Below, in pieces: positions 25,367-33,356 of a stretch of DNA of 49,450 nt (position 1 is the stretch's first letter; every line of letters begins with the position of its first letter). A model generated the notes under the pieces. That model worked only from the letters and a program-made list of their open reading frames with translations. It searched no databases and was not told the origin of the DNA. The position numbers and the translations under genes are program-made. Origin of the DNA: Bacteroidales bacterium (GTDB taxonomy: Bacteria > Bacteroidota > Bacteroidia > Bacteroidales > UBA932); the NCBI GenBank assembly GCA_016281435.1, contig JAEEIQ010000073.1:1-49450 (forward strand), given 5' to 3'.

Positions 25367-26113
25367 ATGAAAAAGTTATCATATATTATTCTTTCTGTCG
25401 CGGCTCTCGCCCTCGCAGTATCCTGCGTGAAGGAGGATCACGCGAAAGGCCAGAAAGTGACTTACTATCCGGTCTTCGATGTGACCGGAGGAACGACCTA
25501 CGCCCATCAGGTCGGCACCCCCTGGGCCGATCCCGGTATTTCCGCTACCGTCAACGGCGTGGATATCACCGACAAGCTGGAAATTGACGACACCGTGGAC
25601 GGCAGCACCTCCGGAGTTTACACCGTGAAGTACAGCTACACCAACGAAGACGGTTTCTCCAATTCCCTGACCCGTACCGTCGTCGTCTATGACCTGGCGA
25701 ATGCGAGTTCCGTTGATATCAAGGGTGATTACCCTACCGTTACCTGTCAGACGTTCAATGCCGCAGGCTCGCTTGTCAGGGATTGGAACTCCTTCCTGGG
25801 AGCTTTCAACTACAAACTGCCCATACAGGCCGGTCCAGCGAAAGGCCTCTTCTATGTTTCCGACCTCATGGCAGGTTTCTATTGGAAGTTCTACAACGGT
25901 GGTTACGGCTCCAGTTATGCATACAGAGCTTTCATCCTGCTCAACGCGGACAACACCATCAGCCTGCTGAATGGTGAGGACGTCGACCCTTTTGGCGATC
26001 CTATCTTCATCCATGCCGGAGGTGCTACCGGATATGATCCCGTAAGCGGTAATGTGACTATCGACTGGGATTATGGTGGAGCCAGTCACTATGTTACCGT
26101 TTATAACAAATAG
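25367..26113 (+). CDS. Surface lipoprotein with DUF5011-like Ig domain, SusCD accessory
   Basis: 248 residues, 22 bases after susD. Signal peptide MKKLSYIILSVAALALAVSC, with the acylated Cys followed by VKEDHAKGQ. Residues about 30-110 form an Ig-like domain of the DUF5011 kind (GTPWADPGISATVNG, then VDGSTSGVYTVKYSY, typical of cadherin-like bacterial surface domains). The C-terminal half is beta-rich with aromatic patches (MAGFYWKFYNGGYGSSYAY), resembling a DUF5012-type domain. In the known peptide-binding SusCD set two such lipoproteins pack on the complex. It probably helps capture ligand; a catalytic role is not suggested. Confidence 0.75.
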   Translation: MKKLSYIILSVAALALAVSCVKEDHAKGQKVTYYPVFDVTGGTTYAHQVGTPWADPGISATVNGVDITDKLEIDDTVDGSTSGVYTVKYSYTNEDGFSNSLTRTVVVYDLANASSVDIKGDYPTVTCQTFNAAGSLVRDWNSFLGAFNYKLPIQAGPAKGLFYVSDLMAGFYWKFYNGGYGSSYAYRAFILLNADNTISLLNGEDVDPFGDPIFIHAGGATGYDPVSGNVTIDWDYGGASHYVTVYNK

Positions 26114-26124
26114 GAGGACTGATT

Positions 26125-26727
26125 ATGAAAAAGATACTGACAATTCTCGCCTTTGCAGCAGCTCTTCTGACGTCCTGCAGCAAGTTCCATGTCGAGAACA
26201 CGGCCACGGTCAATCTCGCCGGCAACTGGATGTGCACCATCTATGCCAGTGACGGAACCAACTGGGTCCCCGTTGAAGAGGCTGAATTCATCACTTACAA
26301 CACCGCCGACAACGTTCCCACCGAGATGTGGATCGATGACGGAAAAGGATTCTGGGATACCGCCTGCAAGATCGATGCGAACAACTCCGGCTACAGCTTC
26401 GGCAAGTCCGGCAAGGAGTATCTCGATTATTACAATGACGTCGCCCAACTCATCTGGGGCGGAAAAGTGACCGTCGACGGAGCCAAGGCTCCCGGTACCA
26501 AGTCCGTCGTTGACAAGATCGAGTTCTACATGGCCTTCTCCAACGACGATTACGACGGAGATTCCACGACGCACGATGCGGCTCTGGATCCCTACTGCTG
26601 CGCCTACTATGTGGTGGGTTACCGCCGTACGGGTTTCCCCGAGGACGATGATACATTCGTAGATGACTGGACCCTTCCCGCCATCGTCGAGGTACCCACG
26701 GTCTCGGAAAAACTCCCGACTCCGTAA
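26125..26727 (+). CDS. Lipid-binding-hydrolase-like lipoprotein (PF12888 type), SusCD accessory
   Basis: 200 residues, 11 bases after the previous gene. Lipoprotein signal MKKILTILAFAAALLTSC. The mature beta-rich protein (VNLAGNWMCTIYASDG, EMWIDDGKGFWDTACKI, then CCAYYVVGYRRTGFPEDD) resembles the family labelled putative lipid-binding hydrolases, found almost only beside SusCD systems; no catalytic triad is evident. It closes the operon and is followed by an intrinsic terminator. The family name describes a fold guess rather than a shown activity. Confidence 0.75.
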   Translation: MKKILTILAFAAALLTSCSKFHVENTATVNLAGNWMCTIYASDGTNWVPVEEAEFITYNTADNVPTEMWIDDGKGFWDTACKIDANNSGYSFGKSGKEYLDYYNDVAQLIWGGKVTVDGAKAPGTKSVVDKIEFYMAFSNDDYDGDSTTHDAALDPYCCAYYVVGYRRTGFPEDDDTFVDDWTLPAIVEVPTVSEKLPTP

Positions 26728-26745
26728 TAGTCTGCATTCTGAAAG

Positions 26746-26778
26746 AAGGCTGGCCTCGCAAAAGGTCAGCCTTTTTTT
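26746..26778 (+). terminator. Intrinsic terminator of the SusCD operon
   Basis: AAGGCTGGCC pairs with GGTCAGCCTT (one mismatch) around an eight-base loop, followed by a run of T ending at 26778. It lies about 20 bases after the last lipoprotein stop. Confidence 0.8.
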
Positions 26779-26817
26779 GTGCTCCGCTACTTCTTCTCGC
26801 CGCTCTTCGTTATATGA

Positions 26818-26845
26818 TATCCGTTATCCGCTATCCGTTATCTGC
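26818..26845. repeat. Four heptamer tandem repeats
   Basis: TATCCGT, TATCCGC, TATCCGT, TATCTGC follow one another without gaps. No gene is present, so any length change would be neutral or regulatory. Confidence 0.6.
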
Positions 26846-26862
26846 TCTCCCATCCCGAATAT

Positions 26863-27105
26863 GCCCGGGCCCCGGACGTCCGCCGTTCCTCCCGCTCCCA
26901 GAACGCCCTGCACCTTCCGTTCCCCAAAATCCCCCCGCACGGGACAGCATAATCCCTTCCACTTCCCAGTCCCCCCGCCCGGGACTGACATTGCTCTCTT
27001 CGTTCCCGTGACACCCCCGCCCGGGACTGGCACCATCCCGTCCTCTCCCCAAACACCCCGCACTGGACTGTCTCCGCTCGTTCCCCTTCCCGGACACCCC
27101 AGCTG
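26863..27105. repeat. C-rich imperfect ~41-bp tandem repeats
   Basis: Four units centred on CCCCCGCMCGGGACTG recur with GGGACWG at 26941, 26981, 27023 and a TGGACTG variant at 27064, spacing 40-42 bases. A related, more decayed stretch precedes them from 26863. The plus strand is strongly C-rich, so the minus strand carries G-runs of four to six. No credible gene: the open frames across it are simple Pro/Ser- or Gly-rich products of the repeat. Function unknown; it forms the left part of the repeat island next to the RAYT gene. Confidence 0.55.
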
Positions 27106-27118
27106 CCTACTATTAATT

Positions 27119-27352
27119 CTACTGGCACGCTACAATACTTTTGCAGTCAGAGGCAGTCTCAGGCCGCGGCCTCAAATCTATTGGCACGCTACTTCTTAAC
27201 GAATATGGATTCAAACGCATTCAAGGGCCGATTATCTAATTTCGGCCGTGCCCGAACCTGTGAAATTAACGGCCTCTGGCACCGAAAAAAGGCATGAAAG
27301 CCTTACTGGATGCAGCGTGAGCCTGTTTTCGAAAGTTTACCTGTGCCAGTAA
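27119..27352 (+). repeat. Left palindromic composite repeat flanking the RAYT gene
   Basis: A half-site ACTGGCACGCTAC at 27121, then a second TGGCACGCTAC at 27182, CGTGCCC ending at 27253, CTGGCAC at 27276-27282 and GTGCCAG at 27343-27349. The last four motifs bound two head-to-tail palindromic units of about 72-74 bases. Inner stems are visible: GGCCGA/TCGGCC in the first, AAGGC/GCCTT in the second, and AGGCCGCGGCCT (27161-27172) after the half-site. The spacing is matched base for base by the right composite. Confidence 0.7.
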
Positions 27353-27456
27353 AATGCAGGAAAGTCGAGTCGGACAGCTAACGTCATGTAAGAATCCGGT
27401 AAAAATAAGCGGACTACGGCAAAATCCGTAGATGCTTGTTATCTTGTCAACAAAAA

Positions 27457-28383
27457 ATGCTTGATTTCATTCACTACCCCGATGACGACGGCCGGCCATT
27501 TATCCCGGACGAAGAGATCCAGGTGACCAACTGCTTCCACGTCTTTTCTTCCGGCACGAAGGATGACACCTGGTTCAAGGACAAAAACAGCCCTAAAGAC
27601 ATCGTCAACGCATTGGCGGTATCATACGCCCGCTGCCCCGACGCGAGGATCCTTGCGTACTGCATCATGTCAAATCACATACATCTCACCCTGCACGGAG
27701 ATCTTCCGGCCTGCGCGACCCTGATGAGAACCTTCATCACCCAGATGAAGAGGACCCTCCGGGAAAAACTGATATCGCGGATTGAAACCGTATGTTCCGA
27801 GATTAAAGACCTTGAATATCTTCTCACATGCATCGCGTATGGCGACAGAAACCCGCTGAAAGGCGGCTTGCCCGTACTTCCATGTTACTATGAATGGAGT
27901 TCGTCCAACCTGCTGTTCCGGCCTGACGGCCCATCCGCAGCCCCCTCTTACAGGACTGTCGGCTCGTTTATGAAAAGGGACCAGAGGAAACTGTTCCACA
28001 CCCACGACACACTTCCGCAAGATTGGCTGGTCGGGCCGGACTTCCGTATATGGGACGGGAACTTCGTCGATTATAAAACCACACAGAAGTTGTTCAACAA
28101 CAATCCAGCAAGATACTTGTATTATCTGGCGAGGAACGGCGGCGAATTGATGATGCGCAGAGCAGGACGGGCGCAGTCACTCTCCATGAACGACATCGAA
28201 CTGAAGGAGAAGATGCTGGATGCCATCAGGGCCGCGTTCAAAAAGGACAAGATTACAGATTTGTCACTGCCGGAGAGACTGAGACTGGCAAAAGATATAC
28301 GCAGGAAGTGGGCCGTCTCATTCAAACAACTGGGACGCATACTCCACATCAAGGGGGAAGACCTGGAAGAACTGCTTGGATAA
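27457..28383 (+). CDS. REP-associated tyrosine transposase (RAYT / Y1 transposase family)
   Basis: A single-strand DNA transposase relative of IS200 TnpA, of the single-copy domesticated type. 308 residues from ATG 27457; a TTG at 27436 is also in frame. The metal-binding HUH motif is SNHIHLTLHG with His74 and His76, and the candidate nucleophile is Tyr128 in CIAYGDRNPLKGGL, spacing as in characterised RAYTs. YYEWSS and a C-terminal helix-turn-helix-like RLAKDIRRKWAVSFKQLGRIL follow, the usual architecture. A 6-bp hairpin CTACGG/CCGTAG lies at 27414-27431, upstream of the start. Composite repeats flank it on both sides in the same orientation, the expected substrates of such an enzyme. The gene is intact. 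Confidence 0.85.
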   Translation: MLDFIHYPDDDGRPFIPDEEIQVTNCFHVFSSGTKDDTWFKDKNSPKDIVNALAVSYARCPDARILAYCIMSNHIHLTLHGDLPACATLMRTFITQMKRTLREKLISRIETVCSEIKDLEYLLTCIAYGDRNPLKGGLPVLPCYYEWSSSNLLFRPDGPSAAPSYRTVGSFMKRDQRKLFHTHDTLPQDWLVGPDFRIWDGNFVDYKTTQKLFNNNPARYLYYLARNGGELMMRRAGRAQSLSMNDIELKEKMLDAIRAAFKKDKITDLSLPERLRLAKDIRRKWAVSFKQLGRILHIKGEDLEELLG

Positions 28384-28400
28384 TATATTCGGACGGAATC

Positions 28401-28633
28401 TGCTGGCACGTTACACCGAGGCTGCAGCCGACGGCTATTTTCGTACCGGAGCCAAAATCTTCTGGCACGCTACTCTGCAGCAAATGGGGCTCCTAACGCA
28501 TTCAGAGGCCTCTTTTCTCCATCCAGCCGTGCCAGACCCCAGGTTTTTTACGGCTTCTGACACCAACAATTTTGGATAATACCGCCTACAGGGCATCCTG
28601 AGGCACTTTCGCAAGAAACTGCCGTGCCAGTTA
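28401..28633 (+). repeat. Right palindromic composite repeat flanking the RAYT gene
   Basis: Half-site TGGCACGTTAC at 28404, second TGGCACGCTAC at 28463, CGTGCCA at 28528-28534, CTGACAC at 28557-28563 and GTGCCAG at 28624-28630. From half-site to end it spans 227 bases, exactly as on the left, and each internal motif falls at the same offset (59, then 63 and 95 from the second motif, 168 to the end). The intervening sequence has diverged widely but conserves blocks such as AACGCATTCA and GCCGTGCC. The first unit has a perfect 7-bp terminal inverted repeat TGGCACG/CGTGCCA, and GGCTGCAGCC (28420-28429) is a palindrome after the half-site. Confidence 0.7.
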
Positions 28634-28673
28634 GTTGCGAGCCGGGCCGACGATGAATCGCAAGCGGTGGGTA

Positions 28674-28710
28674 TGGGGGTGATGGGGATGGAGGGGATGG
28701 AGGGGATGGG
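28674..28710 (+). repeat. G-rich tract with quadruplex potential
   Basis: Repeating GGGGATGGA units give at least four runs of four or more G separated by 2-4 bases. The run is on the strand opposite the efflux operon, just beyond its end. Quadruplex formation is predicted by composition only. Confidence 0.5.
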
Positions 28711-28756
28711 AAGCAGCAGGGTGATGGGGAGCAGCGGCGTTGGCGAGGAGAAACGG

Positions 28757-28885
28757 AGGCCTGCTGCCAGCCGCCGAGGGTGCGGGAGAGGGCGGGAAGG
28801 CCTACTGCCAGCCGCCGCCAAGGGTGCGGCAGAGGGCGGGAAGGCCTACTGCCAGCCGCCGCCGAGGGCGCGGTAGAGGGCGATG
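28757..28885 (-). repeat. Tandem copies of the 3' end of the outer membrane efflux gene
   Basis: Three units of 41, 44 and about 44 bases begin at 28757, 28798 and 28842. The third is the real C-terminal coding end (LYRALGGGWQ and stop) of the outer membrane factor gene. The second, downstream, still reads ALCRTLGGGWQ and a stop in one frame, and the first has lost three bases. The array looks like local tandem duplication of the gene's tail. Confidence 0.75.
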
Positions 28886-30228
28886 AGGCCCTGGATGGAT
28901 TCGTAGCGGTCGGAGACCTGCTGGAGGCGGGCGTTCAGAAGGGACTGCTGCGCCGTCAGGACCTCGAGATATGTGGACTGGGAGTGGCGCATGAGCTGCT
29001 GCGTGCTCTCCACGGCCTTTTCGAGGGCCTCGATCTGGCGCACCCGGATGTCCGTCTTGCTGCCGGCCATCTTGCACTGGGCAAGGGCAGCATTGACTTC
29101 ACTGCCGGCCGAAAGTATCTTCTGCCTGAAGTTGATCAGGGCCTCTTCCTGACGGGCCTGCGCTATCCTGAAGGAGGCGCGTACACGCCCGCGGTTAAGC
29201 ACCGGAGCTACGGCACCGGCGGCAAGTCCGGCGACCCACCCTGCCGGGGAAGTCAGGGCTTTCTCCCACCCGAAGTTCCCCGAAATGGTCAGCGAAGGAT
29301 AGAATGCCGCGCGGGCGGCGTTGGTGTTGTAATATGCAATCCTCAAATCCTGCTCGGCAGCCATGACGTCCGGCCTTGAAGAAAGCAGGCTCACCGGCAC
29401 CCCTGCCTCGATGCTCCCCGGAAGGGAGGCATATCTGAGCGAATCCCGGTCGAAGTGCCTTGGAGTCACACCCAGGATCAGTGCGAGCGAATTCTCGGCA
29501 AGCTGGATCCTGTTTTCCAACTCGAACAGGGAAGCCTCGATGGCGCAGCTGTTGGCCTCGGTCTGGGACACGGAAGCCTCATTGACCATTCCGGCGTCCT
29601 TCATGGCTTTCATGATGCGGACATTCTCCTTCCAGTTGTCGGAAGTGGTCCTGGAGATGTCGGCCTGCGCATCAAGCATCTGCAGGGTGTAATACGCGAG
29701 GGCTATCGAGGACACGAGTCCGGTACGGACGCTGCGCTCGTAAAGCTTTGCCTGCTCCAGGGCAGCCTCGGCGGAACGCCGCTGATTCTGGAGGCTTCCG
29801 CGCAAATCCACTTCCCAGCTCGCAGCCGGGCTCAGCGAATAACCATGGACCGTGCCGCCGTAACGGTCGGCATTCGCCATCTGCCACGACGGGGAAACGG
29901 TCAAGGACGGGAACAGGGCCAGCCGTGCGGACTGAAGGCCTGCTTCGGCTTCAACGACGCGCTGCGCCGCAATCCCAAGGTCAGCATTGTTCTCGAGGCC
30001 GGAGCGGATCAGGGCCTGGAGTTTCGGATCGGTGAAAAAGTCCTCCCAGCGGACGGATGCGATGCTGGAACTGTCGGAGGCCTCCGTAACGATGACGCTG
30101 TCGGCAACCGCGCCGAAAAGGCCGTCCGGAACCATCCCGGAAGGGCGCTCATATTCCTTGTATATGGAACAGGCGGCGAAAGCCTGCACGGCCAGTACAG
30201 CCAGGACTATTTTTCCTGCAATTCGCAT
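28846..30228 (-). CDS. Outer membrane efflux lipoprotein (TolC/NodT family)
   Basis: The outer membrane channel of a tripartite RND pump. 460 residues, with a lipoprotein signal MRIAGKIVLAVLAVQAFAAC. Two OEP repeats are seen: the first around ALIRSGLENNADLGIAAQRV with the periplasmic helices, and the second around PVSLLSSRPDVMAAEQDLR, the NodT signature position. Its start overlaps the RND pump's stop by 22 bases, so translation is coupled. Its C-terminus (RALGGGWQ) is duplicated downstream, but the reading frame itself is intact. Confidence 0.93.
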   Translation of the reverse strand: MRIAGKIVLAVLAVQAFAACSIYKEYERPSGMVPDGLFGAVADSVIVTEASDSSSIASVRWEDFFTDPKLQALIRSGLENNADLGIAAQRVVEAEAGLQSARLALFPSLTVSPSWQMANADRYGGTVHGYSLSPAASWEVDLRGSLQNQRRSAEAALEQAKLYERSVRTGLVSSIALAYYTLQMLDAQADISRTTSDNWKENVRIMKAMKDAGMVNEASVSQTEANSCAIEASLFELENRIQLAENSLALILGVTPRHFDRDSLRYASLPGSIEAGVPVSLLSSRPDVMAAEQDLRIAYYNTNAARAAFYPSLTISGNFGWEKALTSPAGWVAGLAAGAVAPVLNRGRVRASFRIAQARQEEALINFRQKILSAGSEVNAALAQCKMAGSKTDIRVRQIEALEKAVESTQQLMRHSQSTYLEVLTAQQSLLNARLQQVSDRYESIQGLIALYRALGGGWQ

Positions 30229-33200
30229 TGGGCTTTGAATTTTTCAGGTGAAACTTTCTCCTGCAGCCATTCGAACAGGATGAAAAGGGACGGGACCATG
30301 AACAGGATGGCCAGCGTTCCGACAAACATTCCCCCGATCACGCCGGCGCCGAGAGTATTGTTGCCGTGGGCCCCTACCCCGCTTGCAAGAAGCAGCGGGA
30401 ACAGGCCGACTATCATGGTCAGCACCGTCATCATGATGGGGCGGAAACGCTCTTTGGTGGCCATCAGGGCGGCCTCAGCTATGCCCATGCCGGAGCGGCG
30501 CCTGCTGACTGCGTACTCGGTGATCAGGATGGCAGTTTTCGACAGCAGGCCTATGAGCATGATGAGGCCCGTCTGCAGATAGATATTATTCTCGAGTCCC
30601 ATGGCCCTTGCAAGCCAGAAGCTGCCGACAAGGCCCGCCGGAACGGCAAGGAGCACGGCGAACGGAAGCAGGTAGCTCTCGTAAAGGGCGCAGAGGATGA
30701 GATAGATAAGCACGAAACATATGACGTAGACGAGCCAGGAGTTGCCGGAAGTCTCAGCCTCCTCACGGGAAATGCCGCCGAAATCGAAGCCGTAACCCAT
30801 GGGAAGCGTCTCGGAGGCCACCTCCCGTATGGCCTGGATGGCCTGGCCGGAAGAATAGCCTTCCGCCGCGCGCCCGTTGACACGTATGCACGGGAACAGG
30901 TTGAAGCGGTTGAGACTTTCGGGGGCATAGATCTTCGTCAGGGTGACGAACTGGCTCACGGGGGCCATGTCGCTGCCTATGCGCACGAAAATGTTGTTCA
31001 GGGACTGCTTGTCCTCGCGGTACTGCGGGTCGGCCTGTACCATGACCTGGTAGAGCTTCGTGAAGCGGTTGAATCGGGTGGAAAGCTGGCCTCCGTAATA
31101 TCCGTTCAGCACGGAAAGGACCTCCTTCGGCGAGACTCCGGCCCGCTTGCACTTGATCGCGTCGAGATCTATACGGTACTGCGGGAAATTGGGGTTGAAG
31201 GACGTGTTGACCGAGCCTATCTCCGGACGCTGCTTCATCGCAGCGATGAAGTCCTGGGTATATTGGTACAAGGTCTCGATGTCTCCGCCCTTACGGTCCT
31301 GGATGTAAAGTTCGAAGCCGTTGGACGAGCCGTAACCGGGAATCATTGCCGGGGAAGAGATGAAGATGTTCGCGTCGTTGATGTCCGCGGTATAGCTCTT
31401 GATCCTTTCGATTATACGGTCCACGGAATGCTCCTTGCCTGGCCTTTCGTCCCAGGGCTTCATCCTGATGGTGAATGAACCGTGCGAAGAACCCTGGCCG
31501 GAAATCATGCCCCAGCCGGTGGAATTCTCGTAAGCCCTCTTCTCGTCTATGCCCTGTATCACGTCGCGGTCTATCTTGTCCATGATGCTCTTCGTGTGCG
31601 ACAGGGAACTGCCCGGAGGCGTGGTCACGTCGACGCGGACGACGCCCATGTCTTCCTGCGGGATGAGGCCGGTCTTGGTGGTCTTCAGGTTGTAGAAAAG
31701 CAGGCCGAGGAACACGACTACGAGTACCGGGGCCACCCAGCGGTGGTGCATGAAGAACTGCACGCCTTTGAGATAGCGGCGCCTAAAGCCGTCAAAACCG
31801 CCCTCGAGCGCTTTCCCGAGACGTTTTCCGAAGCTCTTCGGGACACCCGGAGCGCTGACGGGATGCGGCTTTATGAGCATGGCGCACAAGGCAGGGCTGA
31901 GGGTAAGGGCGTTGATGGCCGAGATGCCGACGGCAACGGCCATCGTGATGCCGAACTGGGTATAGAACGTCCCTGCGGTCCCGCCCATCATGGAGACCGG
32001 CATGAACACGGCCATGAAGACGAGGGTCGAGGTTATCAAGGCAGAGGTGACGTCATGCATGGCGTCCACGGCGGCGCTTTTCGGGGAGGTATAGCCGAGG
32101 TCGAACTTCGCGTGGACGGCCTCGACGACGATGATCGAGTCATCCACGACGACTCCTATGCTCAGGACCAGGGCGAACAGGGTCAGCAGGTTGATGCTGA
32201 AGCCGAAGATGTACAGGAACATGAATGTCCCTATGATCGAAACCAGGGTACTGATCAGCGGAATCACCGTCGAGCGTACCGAACGCAGGAAGATGAACAC
32301 GATGAGGATAACAAGCAGGATGGCTTCCAGCAGGGTCCTGACGACATTCTTTATCGAAGCGAAGAGAAAGTCGTTGGAGTTGGTCAGCACGGCCAGTTCG
32401 AGGTCGATCGGGAAGTCCTCGCGGGCCTGGTCAAGGTATTTCTCTATCTTGCGTATGACCTCGGTCGCATTGGATCCGGGGGTCTGGAAAACCATCAGGG
32501 ATGCACCGGGGCTGCCGTTGACGCGGCCGATGAACTGGTAGCTGCGGGCACCGAGTTCGACAGTCGCGACGTCCTTGAGCTTCAGGACCTCACCGTTGGG
32601 CAGGGCCCTGATGATGATGTTCTCGAACTCGGCGGGCTTTTCGAGGCGGCCCTTGTAGCGCAGGGCATACTCGAAGGTATTGTCCGAATTCTCCCCGAGG
32701 GACCCGGTCGCGGCTTCTATGTTCTGCTCCGAAAGGGCGTTCGTCACGTCGGACGGGACCAGCCTGTACTGGGCCATGACGTCCGGCTTCAGCCAAATGC
32801 GCATCGAATAGTCGGCTCCGCGCACGTCCACGTCACCGACGCCCGGGATGCGGCTCACCGCCGGCACGAGGTTGATCTTGATATAGTTGGATATGAATTC
32901 GTTGTTGTAGGAGCCGTTCGGCGAATAGAGGGCCACCTGCATGAGGATGTTGGTCTGCCTCTTGCGGACGGTCACGCCGACCTCGTTGACCTCGGCAGGC
33001 AGGGACCTCGTGGCGCGGCTGACGCAGTTCTGGACATTGACGGCGCACATGTCCGGGTCTGTCCCCTGCTTGAAAAAGACCTGCACGTTGGCCATGCCGG
33101 TGTTGGAGGCATTGGAGAACATGTAGGTCATGTTTTCCACGCCGTTGATTGCTTCCTCAAGCGGCACCACGACGGACTTCATCACGGTCTCGGCGCTGGC

Positions 33201-33356
33201 GCCCGGATAGGAAGTGGAGACGTTGATGGTCGGGGGCGCGATGCCTGGATAGCGCTCGATGGGCAGGGCAGTCAGCCCTATTATGCCGCCGATGACGATG
33301 ACGACGGAGATGACGGTGGAAAGGACCGGACGGTCGATGAAAGTCTTGATGTTCAT
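30207..33356 (-). CDS. RND multidrug efflux pump (AcrB/HAE1 family)
   Basis: Proton-driven export from the periplasm or inner leaflet to the outer membrane channel. 1049 residues. It opens NIKTFIDRPVLSTVISVVIV, the HAE1 N-terminal helix, and has the two-fold repeat expected, with the proton-relay GVVVDDSIIVVEAV in TM4 and the paired glycine-rich segment ISAINALTLSPALCAMLI. Porter domains and docking loops are full length. The ATG at 33356 overlaps the membrane fusion protein's TGA by one base (TGATG); a GTG at 33359 is an alternative. Substrates cannot be read from sequence; drugs, bile salts or detergents are typical for the family. Confidence 0.95.
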   Translation of the reverse strand: MNIKTFIDRPVLSTVISVVIVIGGIIGLTALPIERYPGIAPPTINVSTSYPGASAETVMKSVVVPLEEAINGVENMTYMFSNASNTGMANVQVFFKQGTDPDMCAVNVQNCVSRATRSLPAEVNEVGVTVRKRQTNILMQVALYSPNGSYNNEFISNYIKINLVPAVSRIPGVGDVDVRGADYSMRIWLKPDVMAQYRLVPSDVTNALSEQNIEAATGSLGENSDNTFEYALRYKGRLEKPAEFENIIIRALPNGEVLKLKDVATVELGARSYQFIGRVNGSPGASLMVFQTPGSNATEVIRKIEKYLDQAREDFPIDLELAVLTNSNDFLFASIKNVVRTLLEAILLVILIVFIFLRSVRSTVIPLISTLVSIIGTFMFLYIFGFSINLLTLFALVLSIGVVVDDSIIVVEAVHAKFDLGYTSPKSAAVDAMHDVTSALITSTLVFMAVFMPVSMMGGTAGTFYTQFGITMAVAVGISAINALTLSPALCAMLIKPHPVSAPGVPKSFGKRLGKALEGGFDGFRRRYLKGVQFFMHHRWVAPVLVVVFLGLLFYNLKTTKTGLIPQEDMGVVRVDVTTPPGSSLSHTKSIMDKIDRDVIQGIDEKRAYENSTGWGMISGQGSSHGSFTIRMKPWDERPGKEHSVDRIIERIKSYTADINDANIFISSPAMIPGYGSSNGFELYIQDRKGGDIETLYQYTQDFIAAMKQRPEIGSVNTSFNPNFPQYRIDLDAIKCKRAGVSPKEVLSVLNGYYGGQLSTRFNRFTKLYQVMVQADPQYREDKQSLNNIFVRIGSDMAPVSQFVTLTKIYAPESLNRFNLFPCIRVNGRAAEGYSSGQAIQAIREVASETLPMGYGFDFGGISREEAETSGNSWLVYVICFVLIYLILCALYESYLLPFAVLLAVPAGLVGSFWLARAMGLENNIYLQTGLIMLIGLLSKTAILITEYAVSRRRSGMGIAEAALMATKERFRPIMMTVLTMIVGLFPLLLASGVGAHGNNTLGAGVIGGMFVGTLAILFMVPSLFILFEWLQEKVSPEKFKAQCELQEK

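Noticed and set aside
26663..27199. 179-codon plus-strand open frame over the C-rich repeats
   Set aside because: Begins inside the last SusCD lipoprotein, reads through its terminator, and is a Pro/Ser/Thr-rich repeat translation.
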